Of a DNA stretch of 5,896 nt, positions 1 to 5,860 are shown one piece after another. Both the position numbers and the translations under genes were made by a program. How positions within the stretch are numbered: the stretch's first letter is position 1; every line of letters begins with the position of its first letter. Where the stretch lies: positions 1-5,896 of the forward strand of contig PUPA01000224.1 of the NCBI GenBank assembly GCA_003552885.1. The letters are read 5' to 3'. The stretch comes from Natrialbaceae archaeon (GTDB lineage Archaea; Halobacteriota; Halobacteria; Halobacteriales; Natrialbaceae). The notes beneath the pieces were generated by a model. The model was not told the DNA's origin, did no database searches, and saw nothing but the letters and a program-made list of their open reading frames with translations.

Positions 1-180
1 ATCGTCGAACGGATCGTCGACGCCCACGGCTGGTCGATCGACGCCACCGAGGGCGACCGCGGCGGCGCCCGGTTCGACGTCTCCGTCGACCGCGACGGGC
101 CCGGAGAACGGACGGGAACACCGACTGACGAACCGGAGCCGGACGGGCCGGCGGACGGATCGACGACGGTCAGTCGGTGA
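1..180 (+). CDS. Sensor histidine kinase, C-terminal end (partial)
   Basis: Frame 1 is open from the window edge to a TGA at 178-180 and gives 59 residues beginning IVERIVDAHGWSIDATEG. The pattern IV-x2-IVDAHGW followed by acidic residues and GGARF matches the last helix and strand of a GHKL (HATPase_c) ATP-binding domain, just after the G2 box, as found in haloarchaeal sensor kinases. After the domain, about 25 residues form a polar Pro/Asp/Glu/Gly-rich tail with no visible fold. In this family the domain binds ATP and phosphorylates a His in the dimerisation helix, which then passes phosphate to a response regulator. The sensor part, the phospho-accepting His and the N, G1 and F boxes lie outside the window, so signal and partner are unknown. 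Its last 11 nt overlap the end of the convergent minus-strand gene. The family call is fairly secure; the subfamily cannot be told. Confidence 0.8.
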   Translation: MVERIVDAHGWSIDATEGDRGGARFDVSVDRDGPGERTGTPTDEPEPDGPADGSTTVSR

Positions 181-952
181 GTGCCTCGAACGTCTTCTCG
201 GCCCACCGGACCGCGTAGGCGGCGCCGTGGCTCCGGTAGGCGTCGGTCTCGAGGGCTGCGAACGGCGCCGGCAGCTCGATGGCGTGTTTGATCGACGCAC
301 AGGCGAGCTCGGTGGCGTCCGGGAACTCCGTCTCCCCGCGGGCGACCGCGCGCGGGAGCGTCCCGACCCGTCCTTCGAGGCGCTCGCCGGCGTCCTGCCA
401 GGCCGCGGCGAGCTCCGGGTGGGCGTCGTGCCACTCCGCGAACGTCCGGCGGCTGTGGAGGCCACGCCAGCCGTCGTACAGCGCGGCGGCGATCTGGTAG
501 GTCCCCGCGGGGTCGAGGGGGGTAACCGCGTCGAGCTCGCGGTAGTCCTCCTCGAAAAAGCCGAGAAACTGTTCGGGAACGCCGAGGCCGACCTCGACGA
601 GCGCCTCGGCGAGCAGGAAGGCGACGAACGACGGCGGCGACCCCTCGATCCGGGGTTTCACGAGCACGACGGGCGGTTCGGTCTGTCGGCTCCAGACGAC
701 GCTGCCGTCCTCCGGCATCCCGATGGTGAACTCGCCGCCGGCGTAGCGAACGAGTGGGGCCGGGGCGTCCGCGGGAAGCCACGAGGAGGGGTACGTCGCC
801 GGCTCGAGGGCGTCGACGACGAGCCCGAGCTCCTCGGCGACGGCGGGGTCGAGCGTCTCGAAGTCCCGCTCGCAGTCGAACACGAGGGCGTCCGGAGCGT
901 GTTCTGCCCGGACGTCCTCCACCGCCGACGGCAGCTCCCGGCGGTCGAACAT
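170..952 (-). CDS. Conserved-looking haloarchaeal protein of unknown function, 260 aa
   Basis: This is a 260-residue acidic protein whose function I do not recognise; it looks like one of the uncharacterised families restricted to haloarchaea, but I cannot give a DUF number. It shows no signal peptide, no convincing membrane segment and no metal-binding or nucleotide-binding motif, so it is probably cytoplasmic. Features that look constrained are a strand-like stretch VVLVKPRIEGSPPSF (about 95-109), a helix with LLAEALVEVGLGVPEQFLGFFE (113-134), a Trp/His-rich segment YDGWRGLH...FAEWHDAHP (159-179), and a C-terminal part with ELACASIKHAIELPAPF (215-231) and YAVRWAEKTF (246-255). The ATG at 952 is chosen because it shares its A with the TGA of the 31-codon gene upstream (TGATG), which implies translational coupling; the open frame running further upstream is only antisense to the membrane protein gene. 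Its stop overlaps the kinase stop by 11 nt. It probably has no promoter of its own. Confidence 0.85.
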   Translation of the reverse strand: MFDRRELPSAVEDVRAEHAPDALVFDCERDFETLDPAVAEELGLVVDALEPATYPSSWLPADAPAPLVRYAGGEFTIGMPEDGSVVWSRQTEPPVVLVKPRIEGSPPSFVAFLLAEALVEVGLGVPEQFLGFFEEDYRELDAVTPLDPAGTYQIAAALYDGWRGLHSRRTFAEWHDAHPELAAAWQDAGERLEGRVGTLPRAVARGETEFPDATELACASIKHAIELPAPFAALETDAYRSHGAAYAVRWAEKTFEALTD

Positions 953-1047
953 CAGCCTGCCACGAAGAGGATCTGGACCATCACCAGGATCGCGAGCAGG
1001 GCGGAGCCGGCGATCGTTCCGAGGACGATCTTCGTTGGAGTGCTCAT
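952..1047 (-). CDS. Single-pass membrane microprotein, 31 aa
   Basis: ATG at 1047 to TGA at 954-952 encodes 31 residues. A short polar N-terminus with one Lys (MSTPTK) leads into about 22 almost unbroken hydrophobic residues (IVLGTIAGSALLAILVMVQI...) and ends LFVAG, so the protein is little more than one transmembrane helix with small-residue (Gly/Ala/Ser) packing faces. By the positive-inside rule the N-terminus should face the cytoplasm. Three things support it as a real gene: a TATA-like box and A-rich upstream element are correctly spaced for a leaderless transcript beginning at this ATG, codon third positions are strongly G/C as in its neighbours, and its stop overlaps the start of the 260-residue gene (TGATG). 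Function is unknown. It may recruit or regulate the downstream protein at the membrane, which is inference from gene order only. It is short enough for automatic annotation to miss. Confidence 0.72.
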   Translation of the reverse strand: MSTPTKIVLGTIAGSALLAILVMVQILFVAG

Positions 1048-1072
1048 AGGCGGGAGCTACCGGCGGCCGTCG

Positions 1073-1090
1073 CTTAAATCCATCCTTTGG
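1073..1090 (-). promoter_or_regulatory. Promoter of the microprotein/260-aa unit (BRE + TATA)
   Basis: Read on the minus strand, CCAAAGGATG (1090-1081) is followed by GATTTAAG (1080-1073). The TTTAA centre lies about 29 nt before the A of the ATG at 1047, the usual archaeal TATA-to-start distance, so transcription should begin at or within a few nt of the start codon. The A-rich CAAAGGA just upstream fits a TFB recognition element. There is no Shine-Dalgarno sequence. Confidence 0.55.
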
Positions 1091-1094
1091 CTCG

Positions 1095-1145
1095 GAGCAC
1101 GACCGGAACCGGTGCCGTCGTACCCTCAGAGCACGACCGGAACCG
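1095..1145. repeat. 17-bp direct repeat straddling the DUF4010 stop codon
   Basis: GAGCACGACCGGAACCG occurs exactly twice, at 1095-1111 and 1129-1145, with 17 bp between the copies (34-bp period). The second copy encodes the final residues (VPVVL) of the membrane protein; the first lies beyond the stop, between that gene and the upstream element of the microprotein promoter. The outer copy extends into a small palindrome, ACCGG-AA-CCGGT (1102-1113). It may be a remnant of a short tandem duplication or a protein-binding site; it is not an obvious terminator because no T-run follows. Confidence 0.7.
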
Positions 1146-2418
1146 ACGCGAGGCCGCCGGCGAGGAGCAACGCCCCGCTGTAGACGATCACCCGCCGGCG
1201 AAACGCCGGGTTCGGAGCGGTCGAGGCCAGGCCCGCCTTCACGACGATGCTGGCGACGGTCGCGAGCAGGATCGCCAGGCTCGCCTCCGTGGCGTCGAGC
1301 CGACCGCCCCGGTAGAGGACGACCGCCGAGGTCGTCGCGCCGCCACTCGAGACCAGCCCGCTCGCCGCAGCGGTGGCGTAAAAGCCGACGGTGCCGAGCG
1401 AGCGCTCGGCGAGCGAGCCGACGACGAGCACGACCAGAAAGATCGCGCCGAACGCGAGCGCGTTCTTCGTCGAGAACGGGTTCTCGAGCTCGATCGGCGC
1501 CGACTCGCGCCAGTCGGCGGTGAGCGCCGCGACGACGACCGCGACGGCGATCACGGCGCCGAGTGGGACCACCGCGAGCACGAGCGGCGGTACGTCGGCG
1601 TCGACGGTGAACGCGAGCGCGAGCGCGAGGTTGCGAGCGGCCATCGCGGCGTCGGCGAGCAGGACCGCGGCGACGGCGTAGGAGGCCGCCTCGGGGCGCT
1701 GGCGGACGTGATCGAGCATCGTGCCGACGACCGCCGTCGACGACGCCAGCCCACCCACGAAGCCGGTGACGGCGATCCCCCGGCCGCCGTAGGTCGTCAC
1801 GATCGCGTAGTTGACGATGCCGATGGCGGCGACTGCGACGACCATCAGCCAGACTACCGGCGGCTCGATCGGGATCTCGACGCCGCCGACGGAGAGGACG
1901 TACGCGGCGGGCAACAGCGGGAGAACCACGAACGCGAGGATCGCGAACTCGGCGCTCGCGCGGACCTCCGCCCGGGAGAGCCCGCCGGCGAACTCGTGGA
2001 GTTCGCGCTTGAGCACGAGCAACAGCGAGGAGAGCACCGCGACGGCCACCCCCTCGAGAACGAATCCGGCGGCGACCAGCGCGCCGACGCCGTAAGCGAC
2101 GAGCATCGAGACCGAGGTGGTAAGCGAGAGACCGGCGTCGCTCTCGCCGATCAACCCCTCGACGGCGAGCAACACGCCCTGGGCGATCACGAGCAGGGCG
2201 CCGAGTGTCAGCAGGCTCACCCCCAGGGCCGTCTCGAGCGCGAGGACCGTGAAGACGGCCCCGAGCAGGCTGATGAGCGAGAACGTCCGGATTCCGGCCG
2301 ACTTCTCTGACCACTCCCGCTCCAGCCCGAGAAACAGGCCGAGTGTCGCGGCCAGGCCGATCCTGATCACCGGCTCCTCGAGAAGCGGATCGGCCAGCTG
2401 GAGGGGAGCCTCGATCAT
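1126..2418 (-). CDS. MgtC/SapB-DUF4010 family membrane protein
   Basis: This is a 430-residue (439 from the alternative start) very hydrophobic protein with roughly 11-13 predicted membrane segments. The N-terminal part carries the MgtC/SapB signature: GLFLGLEREW (27-36) followed by AGIRTFSLISLLGA (41-54). The C-terminal half resembles DUF4010, with YGGRGIAVTGFVGGLASSTAV (210-230), a polar ENPFSTKNALAFG loop (312-324) and GLVSSGGATTSAVVL (354-368). Bacterial MgtC proteins are linked to growth in low magnesium and to control of membrane ATPases; the role of the fused archaeal type is not established, so transport or ion homeostasis is inference. Start choice: a TTTATG box at 2448-2443 lies 28 nt before the ATG at 2418, which would be a leaderless start. 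The alternative ATG at 2445 falls inside that box and adds nine residues using codons such as GCA and TTA that are rare here. The gene is divergent from gcvT, with a separate promoter. Confidence 0.88.
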   Translation of the reverse strand: MIEAPLQLADPLLEEPVIRIGLAATLGLFLGLEREWSEKSAGIRTFSLISLLGAVFTVLALETALGVSLLTLGALLVIAQGVLLAVEGLIGESDAGLSLTTSVSMLVAYGVGALVAAGFVLEGVAVAVLSSLLLVLKRELHEFAGGLSRAEVRASAEFAILAFVVLPLLPAAYVLSVGGVEIPIEPPVVWLMVVAVAAIGIVNYAIVTTYGGRGIAVTGFVGGLASSTAVVGTMLDHVRQRPEAASYAVAAVLLADAAMAARNLALALAFTVDADVPPLVLAVVPLGAVIAVAVVVAALTADWRESAPIELENPFSTKNALAFGAIFLVVLVVGSLAERSLGTVGFYATAAASGLVSSGGATTSAVVLYRGGRLDATEASLAILLATVASIVVKAGLASTAPNPAFRRRVIVYSGALLLAGGLASVPVVL

Positions 2419-2442
2419 CGGTAACGGTTCGTCGGTTGCCGA

Positions 2443-2450
2443 CATAAACG
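2443..2450 (-). promoter_or_regulatory. TATA box of the DUF4010 membrane protein gene
   Basis: On the minus strand CGTTTATG (2450-2443) is the only TATA-like sequence within 60 nt upstream of the coding region with correct spacing. Its centre is 28 nt from the ATG at 2418, matching the distance seen at the other promoters in this window. The preceding TGTCCGTT is a weak TFB element. If the true start were 2445, transcription would need another box, for example the AGTAAG reading of 2505-2510, giving a leader of about 35 nt. Confidence 0.45.
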
Positions 2451-2493
2451 AACGGACACCGGCCCGTCGACGGCCGGGCGGGACGAGCCGGCG

Positions 2494-2508
2494 ACGAAAG
2501 GACTTACT
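2494..2508 (+). promoter_or_regulatory. gcvTH promoter (BRE + TATA)
   Basis: CGAAAGGA (2494-2501, TFB-element-like) is followed by CTTACT (2503-2508), whose centre lies about 27 nt before the gcvT ATG at 2532. This spacing predicts a leaderless mRNA, and no Shine-Dalgarno sequence is present in front of the ATG. The box lies about 55 bp from the opposing TATA box of the membrane protein gene, so the two divergent promoters share a compact region. Confidence 0.55.
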
Positions 2509-2531
2509 GTCCCGACGCAGTCGGTTCGGGT

Positions 2532-3623
2532 ATGTCCGCACGGAGGCCGCCGCTTTTCGGCGTTCACGAGGGACGCGGGGCGTCGTTTACCGACTTCGGC
2601 GGCTGGCAGATGCCCGTCGAGTTCGACTCGATCCGGACCGAACACGCGGCCGTCCGGGAGGACGTCGGGATCTTCGACGTCTCCCACATGGGCGAGATCG
2701 TCGTCACGGGCCCGGACGCACGCGAGCTGATGAACCGGCTGACGACGAACGACGTCGCCGCGCTCGCGGTCGGTGACTCCCAGTACGCCGCGATCGTCGA
2801 CGAGGCGGGGACGATGCTCGACGACACGATCGTCTACCGGCTGCCCGACGAGGACGGGGCGCCGTCGTACCTGTTCGTCCCGAACGCCGGCCACGACGAG
2901 ACGGCCTACGACCGGTGGATCGACCACCGCGACGCCTGGGGGCTCGAGGCGACCGTCGAGAACCGCACCGAGGAGTGTGCCATGTTCGCCGTCCAGGGTC
3001 CGAACTCGCCGTCGCTGGTGGCCGACGCCGTCGAGGGGCCGGACGTCGACCGGTTCGCTGCGACCCACGTGACCGTCGCCGGCGTCGAGTGCTGGATGGC
3101 CCGGACCGGCTACACCGGCGAGGACGGCTACGAGTTCGTCCTCCCCTGGGAGGAAGCCGAGACCGTCTGGGACGCCTTCGACTGTCAGCCCTGTGGGCTC
3201 GGCGCCCGGGACACCCTCCGGCTCGAGGGTGGCTTCCTGCTCGGGGGCAACGAGTTCGACCACGGGTCGAACCCCAGAACCCCGATCGAGGCGGGCATCG
3301 AGTTCGCCGTCGAGCTCGAGACCGAGTTCGTCGGCCGGGACGCGCTCGCGGCGGTCGTCGCCGAGGGCCCCGAGGAGCGACTCGTCGGGCTCGAGGTGCT
3401 CGAACGAGGGATCCCACGGACGGGCTACGACGTCGCGAGCCCCGACGGCGAGACGATCGGGACGGTGACCAGCGGGACGATGAGCCCGACGCTCGGGAAG
3501 CCCATCGGGCTGGCGTACGTCCCCGCGGCGTACGCCGAGCCGGGGACCGCCCTCGCGGTGGTCGTCCGCGGCGAGCCGAAAGAGGCAAGAGTCGAGGCGA
3601 CGCCGTTTATCGACATAGCATGA
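2532..3623 (+). CDS. gcvT: Glycine cleavage system T protein (aminomethyltransferase)
   Basis: This is a 363-residue cytoplasmic enzyme (EC 2.1.2.10) that takes the aminomethyl group from the lipoyl arm of GcvH, releases ammonia and passes the one-carbon unit to tetrahydrofolate, giving 5,10-methylene-tetrahydrofolate. Family motifs appear in order: FTDFGGWQMPVEF (19-31), GIFDVSHMGEI (46-56), RLTTNDV (69-75), the LDDTIVYRL segment (96-104) whose Asp pair holds the conserved catalytic Asp, RTGYTGEDGYEF (191-202), GLGARDTLRLEGG (222-234), and the C-terminal barrel motif GTVTSGTMSPTLGKPIGLAYV (310-330). Length is typical and all domains are intact (folate-binding GCV_T, then GCV_T C-terminal barrel). 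The stretch FDHGSNPRTPIEAG (242-255), which replaces the shorter bacterial loop, is as I expect for haloarchaea. The start is fixed by the promoter spacing. The TGA overlaps the gcvH ATG (ATGA), so the two are co-transcribed and probably coupled in translation. Confidence 0.95.
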   Translation: MSARRPPLFGVHEGRGASFTDFGGWQMPVEFDSIRTEHAAVREDVGIFDVSHMGEIVVTGPDARELMNRLTTNDVAALAVGDSQYAAIVDEAGTMLDDTIVYRLPDEDGAPSYLFVPNAGHDETAYDRWIDHRDAWGLEATVENRTEECAMFAVQGPNSPSLVADAVEGPDVDRFAATHVTVAGVECWMARTGYTGEDGYEFVLPWEEAETVWDAFDCQPCGLGARDTLRLEGGFLLGGNEFDHGSNPRTPIEAGIEFAVELETEFVGRDALAAVVAEGPEERLVGLEVLERGIPRTGYDVASPDGETIGTVTSGTMSPTLGKPIGLAYVPAAYAEPGTALAVVVRGEPKEARVEATPFIDIA

Positions 3624-4003
3624 GCTTCGAGACTCCCGAGGACAGGCGGTATCTGGAATCACACGAGTGGGCCCTCGAGACCGACGGCACGGTCCGGGTC
3701 GGCATCACCGACTTCGCCCAGGACGAACTCGGCGACGTCGTCTTCGTCGAGCTCCCCGAGGTCGGCGACGCCGTCGACCACGAGGAGGCGTTCGGCGTGA
3801 TCGAGTCGATCAAAGCCGTCTCGGACCTGTACGCGCCCGCGGGCGGCGAGATAGTCGACGTGAACGAGGCGCTCTTCGACGCGCCAGAGCTCGTCAACGA
3901 CGACCCCTACGACGAGGGGTGGATGATCGAGATCGAGCCGACCGACGTGGGCGAGCTCGACGGGCTGCTCGCGGCCGCCGACTACGCCGACCAGATCGCC
4001 TAA
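3620..4003 (+). CDS. gcvH: Glycine cleavage system H protein (lipoyl carrier)
   Basis: This is a 127-residue acidic protein, a normal length for GcvH. It is the mobile carrier of the glycine cleavage complex: its lipoyl-lysine accepts the methylamine group from glycine decarboxylase (P), presents it to GcvT, and is reoxidised by dihydrolipoamide dehydrogenase (L). The N-terminal YLESHEWALE, the VRVGITDFAQDELGDVVFVELPEVGD core (26-50) and the lipoylation motif GVIESIKAVSDLYAP (59-73) are all clear; the modified residue should be Lys65, codon AAA at 3812-3814. The GGEIVDVNE and NDDPYDEGWMI segments (75-102) complete the hammerhead fold. Translation starts inside the end of gcvT (ATGA). The stop TAA overlaps the stop of the convergent protease gene, so no gcvP gene follows, although in many haloarchaea gcvPA and gcvPB come next. 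Lipoylation needs a lipoate ligase or synthase encoded elsewhere. Confidence 0.95.
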   Translation: MSFETPEDRRYLESHEWALETDGTVRVGITDFAQDELGDVVFVELPEVGDAVDHEEAFGVIESIKAVSDLYAPAGGEIVDVNEALFDAPELVNDDPYDEGWMIEIEPTDVGELDGLLAAADYADQIA

Positions 4004-5820
4004 CTGAGAAGCGTCGGGCCGAACACCATCACCAGAAAGCTGACGAGCATCGTCAGCCCGACGGTCGTCGTCACCGTCCGGACCATCCCGCGGGTGGCGT
4101 CGACCGGGAGCCGCGAGACGACCGCCTCGGTGGTCGTCCGGAGGATGTGGCCGCCGTCGAGCGGGAACGCCGGGATGCAGTTGAAAAAGCCCAGCTGGAC
4201 GTTGATCCAGCCGGTCCAAAAGAGGAGGTTCGCGGCGACGAACACCGGAGTCTCCCCGAGCCCGGCGAGTGGCCCCTGGACGACGAAGAAGTTCTCGACG
4301 CCGGCGGTGAAGCCGGCGAAGTTGAACGGGAGCACGCCGACGACGCCGGCGATCGGCAACAGGAGGACGATCATCGACTTCCCGAGAAACGAGTCGGCGA
4401 ACGAGGCGAGCACCGGGTTGTCAGAGAGGTCGGCGTCACCGCCGAGTACGGCCAGGTACTCCTCGGCGGGGTAGAGATCGACCCCGAGATCGCTCACGAC
4501 CAGCCCGGAGACGCCCTCGACCCCCTGGACGCCGAGGAAGGCGCCGCCGTTTCGCTCGCCGAGGGTCACCGCGTACTCCTCGCGGTCGCCGTCGTGATGG
4601 CTGACGATCGTCACCTCCTCGCCCGGGCTCCGCTCGCCGAGGGCCTCCTGGAGGTCGCCGTAGGAGTAGGTCCGCTCGCCGTCGATCGAGGTGACGACGT
4701 GGCCGTCGCCGACCGGGGCGCCCGCCTCCGCGAACGGCCCGTCCCCGACGACCGCGAGGGCGGCGCCGATCGGCGCCGTTCGGTCCTCGCGGTCGCCGTC
4801 GCGCTCGACGGTGAGCGTCACGACCTCCTCCCCGCCGACGGCCGAGCGGAAGTCGGCCTCCGTGGCCACGGGCTCGCCGTCGACGGCGCGGATCGTGTCG
4901 CCACTCGAGACGCTCGTCGGGCCGTCCGGAACCGCGGCAGTCACGAGCAGCGAGCGTTCGACGGTCACCTCCCGATCGCCGTCGACCTCGACTGTCACCT
5001 CGCCGGCCTCGGTGTCCCCGAGCACCGACGAGAGCTCGTCGTTCGTCTCGACGGCCGTCCCGTCGACCGCCGTGATCCGGTCGTTGGGCTCGATCCCGGC
5101 CTCGCCGGCCGACGAGCCCGGTGCGACGCCGCCGACGGCCGCCCCGGGGGCGACCGTGATCGCGCCGGCGACGGGACCGAAGAGCAACGCGAAGGCGACG
5201 ATCGTCACGGCGAAGTTGAACGTGACGCCGGCGGCGAACATCCGGGTCTGTCCGCCCCGGCTGGCCTCGTACTGGTCTTCGGCGTCGGGTTCGACGAACG
5301 CGCCGATCGGGAGGATCGCGAGCGTGGCGACGCCCATCGACTCGATGTCGATCCCCTCGACCCGACAGAGCAGGCCGTGACCGCCCTCGTGGACGACCAG
5401 CCCGACGAGCAGGCCGAAGACGATCCCCGGGGTCGCCGAGAGCGGGAGGAAGTCGTTGACCCCCGGGATGACGAGGACGTTCTGGGGCTGTTGGACCTGG
5501 GTCGTCTCGGTCGTCTGGAGGGCGCCGAAGGCGGCGGTGAGCAACACGGCGAACATCGCCAGCATGACCACGAGCGAGATGCCGACACCGACGTTCGCCC
5601 AGGCCCGCCAGAACCGCTTTGGCTTCGAGAGCCGGTCGAGAAACTCCCGGCCGCGTTTCGTGTGGATCGTGACGATCGGCCCCTGCGTGCCGACGTAGCT
5701 CGGGAGCAACCCGCGGTTGCGAAGCGCGATCAGCGCGAGCCAGTAGACGCCGAACCCGGCGAGCACCCACGTGAGCGTACTCGACGGCGAGAGGAAAGCG
5801 GGAACTGCGGGGCCGGGCAT
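4000..5820 (-). CDS. Site-2 protease (M50 zinc metalloprotease) with three PDZ-like segments
   Basis: This is a 606-residue integral membrane protease of the S2P/RseP class, which cuts membrane-anchored proteins within the bilayer. Membrane segments lie near residues 15-33, 75-100, 132-150, 197-222, 482-500, 525-548 and 580-604. The zinc site is complete: HEGGH (144-148) gives two His and the catalytic Glu145, and the distal FNCIPAFPLDGGH (546-558) gives Asp555. GVTFNF (198-203) is the conserved segment after the first motif. The metal motifs are split by three PDZ-like segments (about 223-290, 295-350, 355-427), each with an Asp-Gly turn (AVDG, AVDG, SIDG) and ending in a strand with DGDRE. 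With these on the outside, the order fits S2P proteins whose PDZ domains gate substrate entry. The ATG at 5820 is the only start: an in-frame stop lies at 5847-5845, no other start codon intervenes, and a TATA box is 27 nt upstream. The substrate is unknown; neighbours give no hint. Confidence 0.92.
   Translation of the reverse strand: MPGPAVPAFLSPSSTLTWVLAGFGVYWLALIALRNRGLLPSYVGTQGPIVTIHTKRGREFLDRLSKPKRFWRAWANVGVGISLVVMLAMFAVLLTAAFGALQTTETTQVQQPQNVLVIPGVNDFLPLSATPGIVFGLLVGLVVHEGGHGLLCRVEGIDIESMGVATLAILPIGAFVEPDAEDQYEASRGGQTRMFAAGVTFNFAVTIVAFALLFGPVAGAITVAPGAAVGGVAPGSSAGEAGIEPNDRITAVDGTAVETNDELSSVLGDTEAGEVTVEVDGDREVTVERSLLVTAAVPDGPTSVSSGDTIRAVDGEPVATEADFRSAVGGEEVVTLTVERDGDREDRTAPIGAALAVVGDGPFAEAGAPVGDGHVVTSIDGERTYSYGDLQEALGERSPGEEVTIVSHHDGDREEYAVTLGERNGGAFLGVQGVEGVSGLVVSDLGVDLYPAEEYLAVLGGDADLSDNPVLASFADSFLGKSMIVLLLPIAGVVGVLPFNFAGFTAGVENFFVVQGPLAGLGETPVFVAANLLFWTGWINVQLGFFNCIPAFPLDGGHILRTTTEAVVSRLPVDATRGMVRTVTTTVGLTMLVSFLVMVFGPTLLS
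4577..4801. repeat. 18-bp exact repeat marking duplicated PDZ ends
   Basis: TCCTCGCGGTCGCCGTCG (plus strand) occurs at 4577-4594 and 4784-4801, 207 bp apart (69 codons, in frame). Both copies encode the DGDRE(E/D) turn that closes the second and third PDZ-like segments of the protease; a diverged third version, coding the same DGDRE, lies at 4969-4983. The likely origin is internal duplication of a PDZ unit, although shared GC-rich codon choice may exaggerate the DNA identity. Confidence 0.6.
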
Positions 5821-5844
5821 TGGAATACACTCGGGGACGGGCTC

Positions 5845-5860
5845 TCAAATGGCTTTTGTC
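5845..5860 (-). promoter_or_regulatory. Promoter of the site-2 protease gene
   Basis: On the minus strand GACAAAAGCC (5860-5851) is followed by ATTTGA (5850-5845), whose centre is 27-28 nt before the ATG at 5820. The A-rich element just upstream fits a TFB recognition element. This predicts a leaderless transcript starting at the start codon. It is the most AT-rich stretch in this end of the window. Confidence 0.5.

Noticed and set aside
1087..2310. Plus-strand open frame of 407 codons
   Set aside because: It is antisense to the membrane protein gene and its product is an implausible Arg/Asp/Glu-rich string typical of shadow frames in GC-rich DNA.
953..2314. Long minus-strand open frame continuing upstream of the 260-residue gene (total 714 codons)
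   Set aside because: The upstream part is Arg-rich, low-complexity translation of the other frame of the DUF4010 gene; only the last 260 codons have sensible composition and a coupled start.
2446..2531. Possible RNA gene or riboswitch in the gcvT/DUF4010 divergent region
   Set aside because: The gap is short, is accounted for by two promoters, and contains no paired structure resembling the bacterial glycine riboswitch; leaderless gcvT leaves no 5' UTR for one.
3606..3610. TTTAT box just before gcvH as a possible internal promoter
   Set aside because: It is only 12 nt from the gcvH ATG, too close for a TATA box serving that start, and lies in conserved gcvT coding sequence.
2415..3662. Minus-strand open frame of 415 codons opposite gcvT
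   Set aside because: It is antisense to a clear gcvT, has no domain, and is biased to Arg/Gly/Val/Asp; a GC-rich shadow.
4436..5848. Minus-strand 470-codon frame overlapping the site-2 protease
   Set aside because: It is the +1 shadow of the protease gene, extremely Arg-rich with no hydrophobic segments, and competes with a frame holding an intact zinc site.
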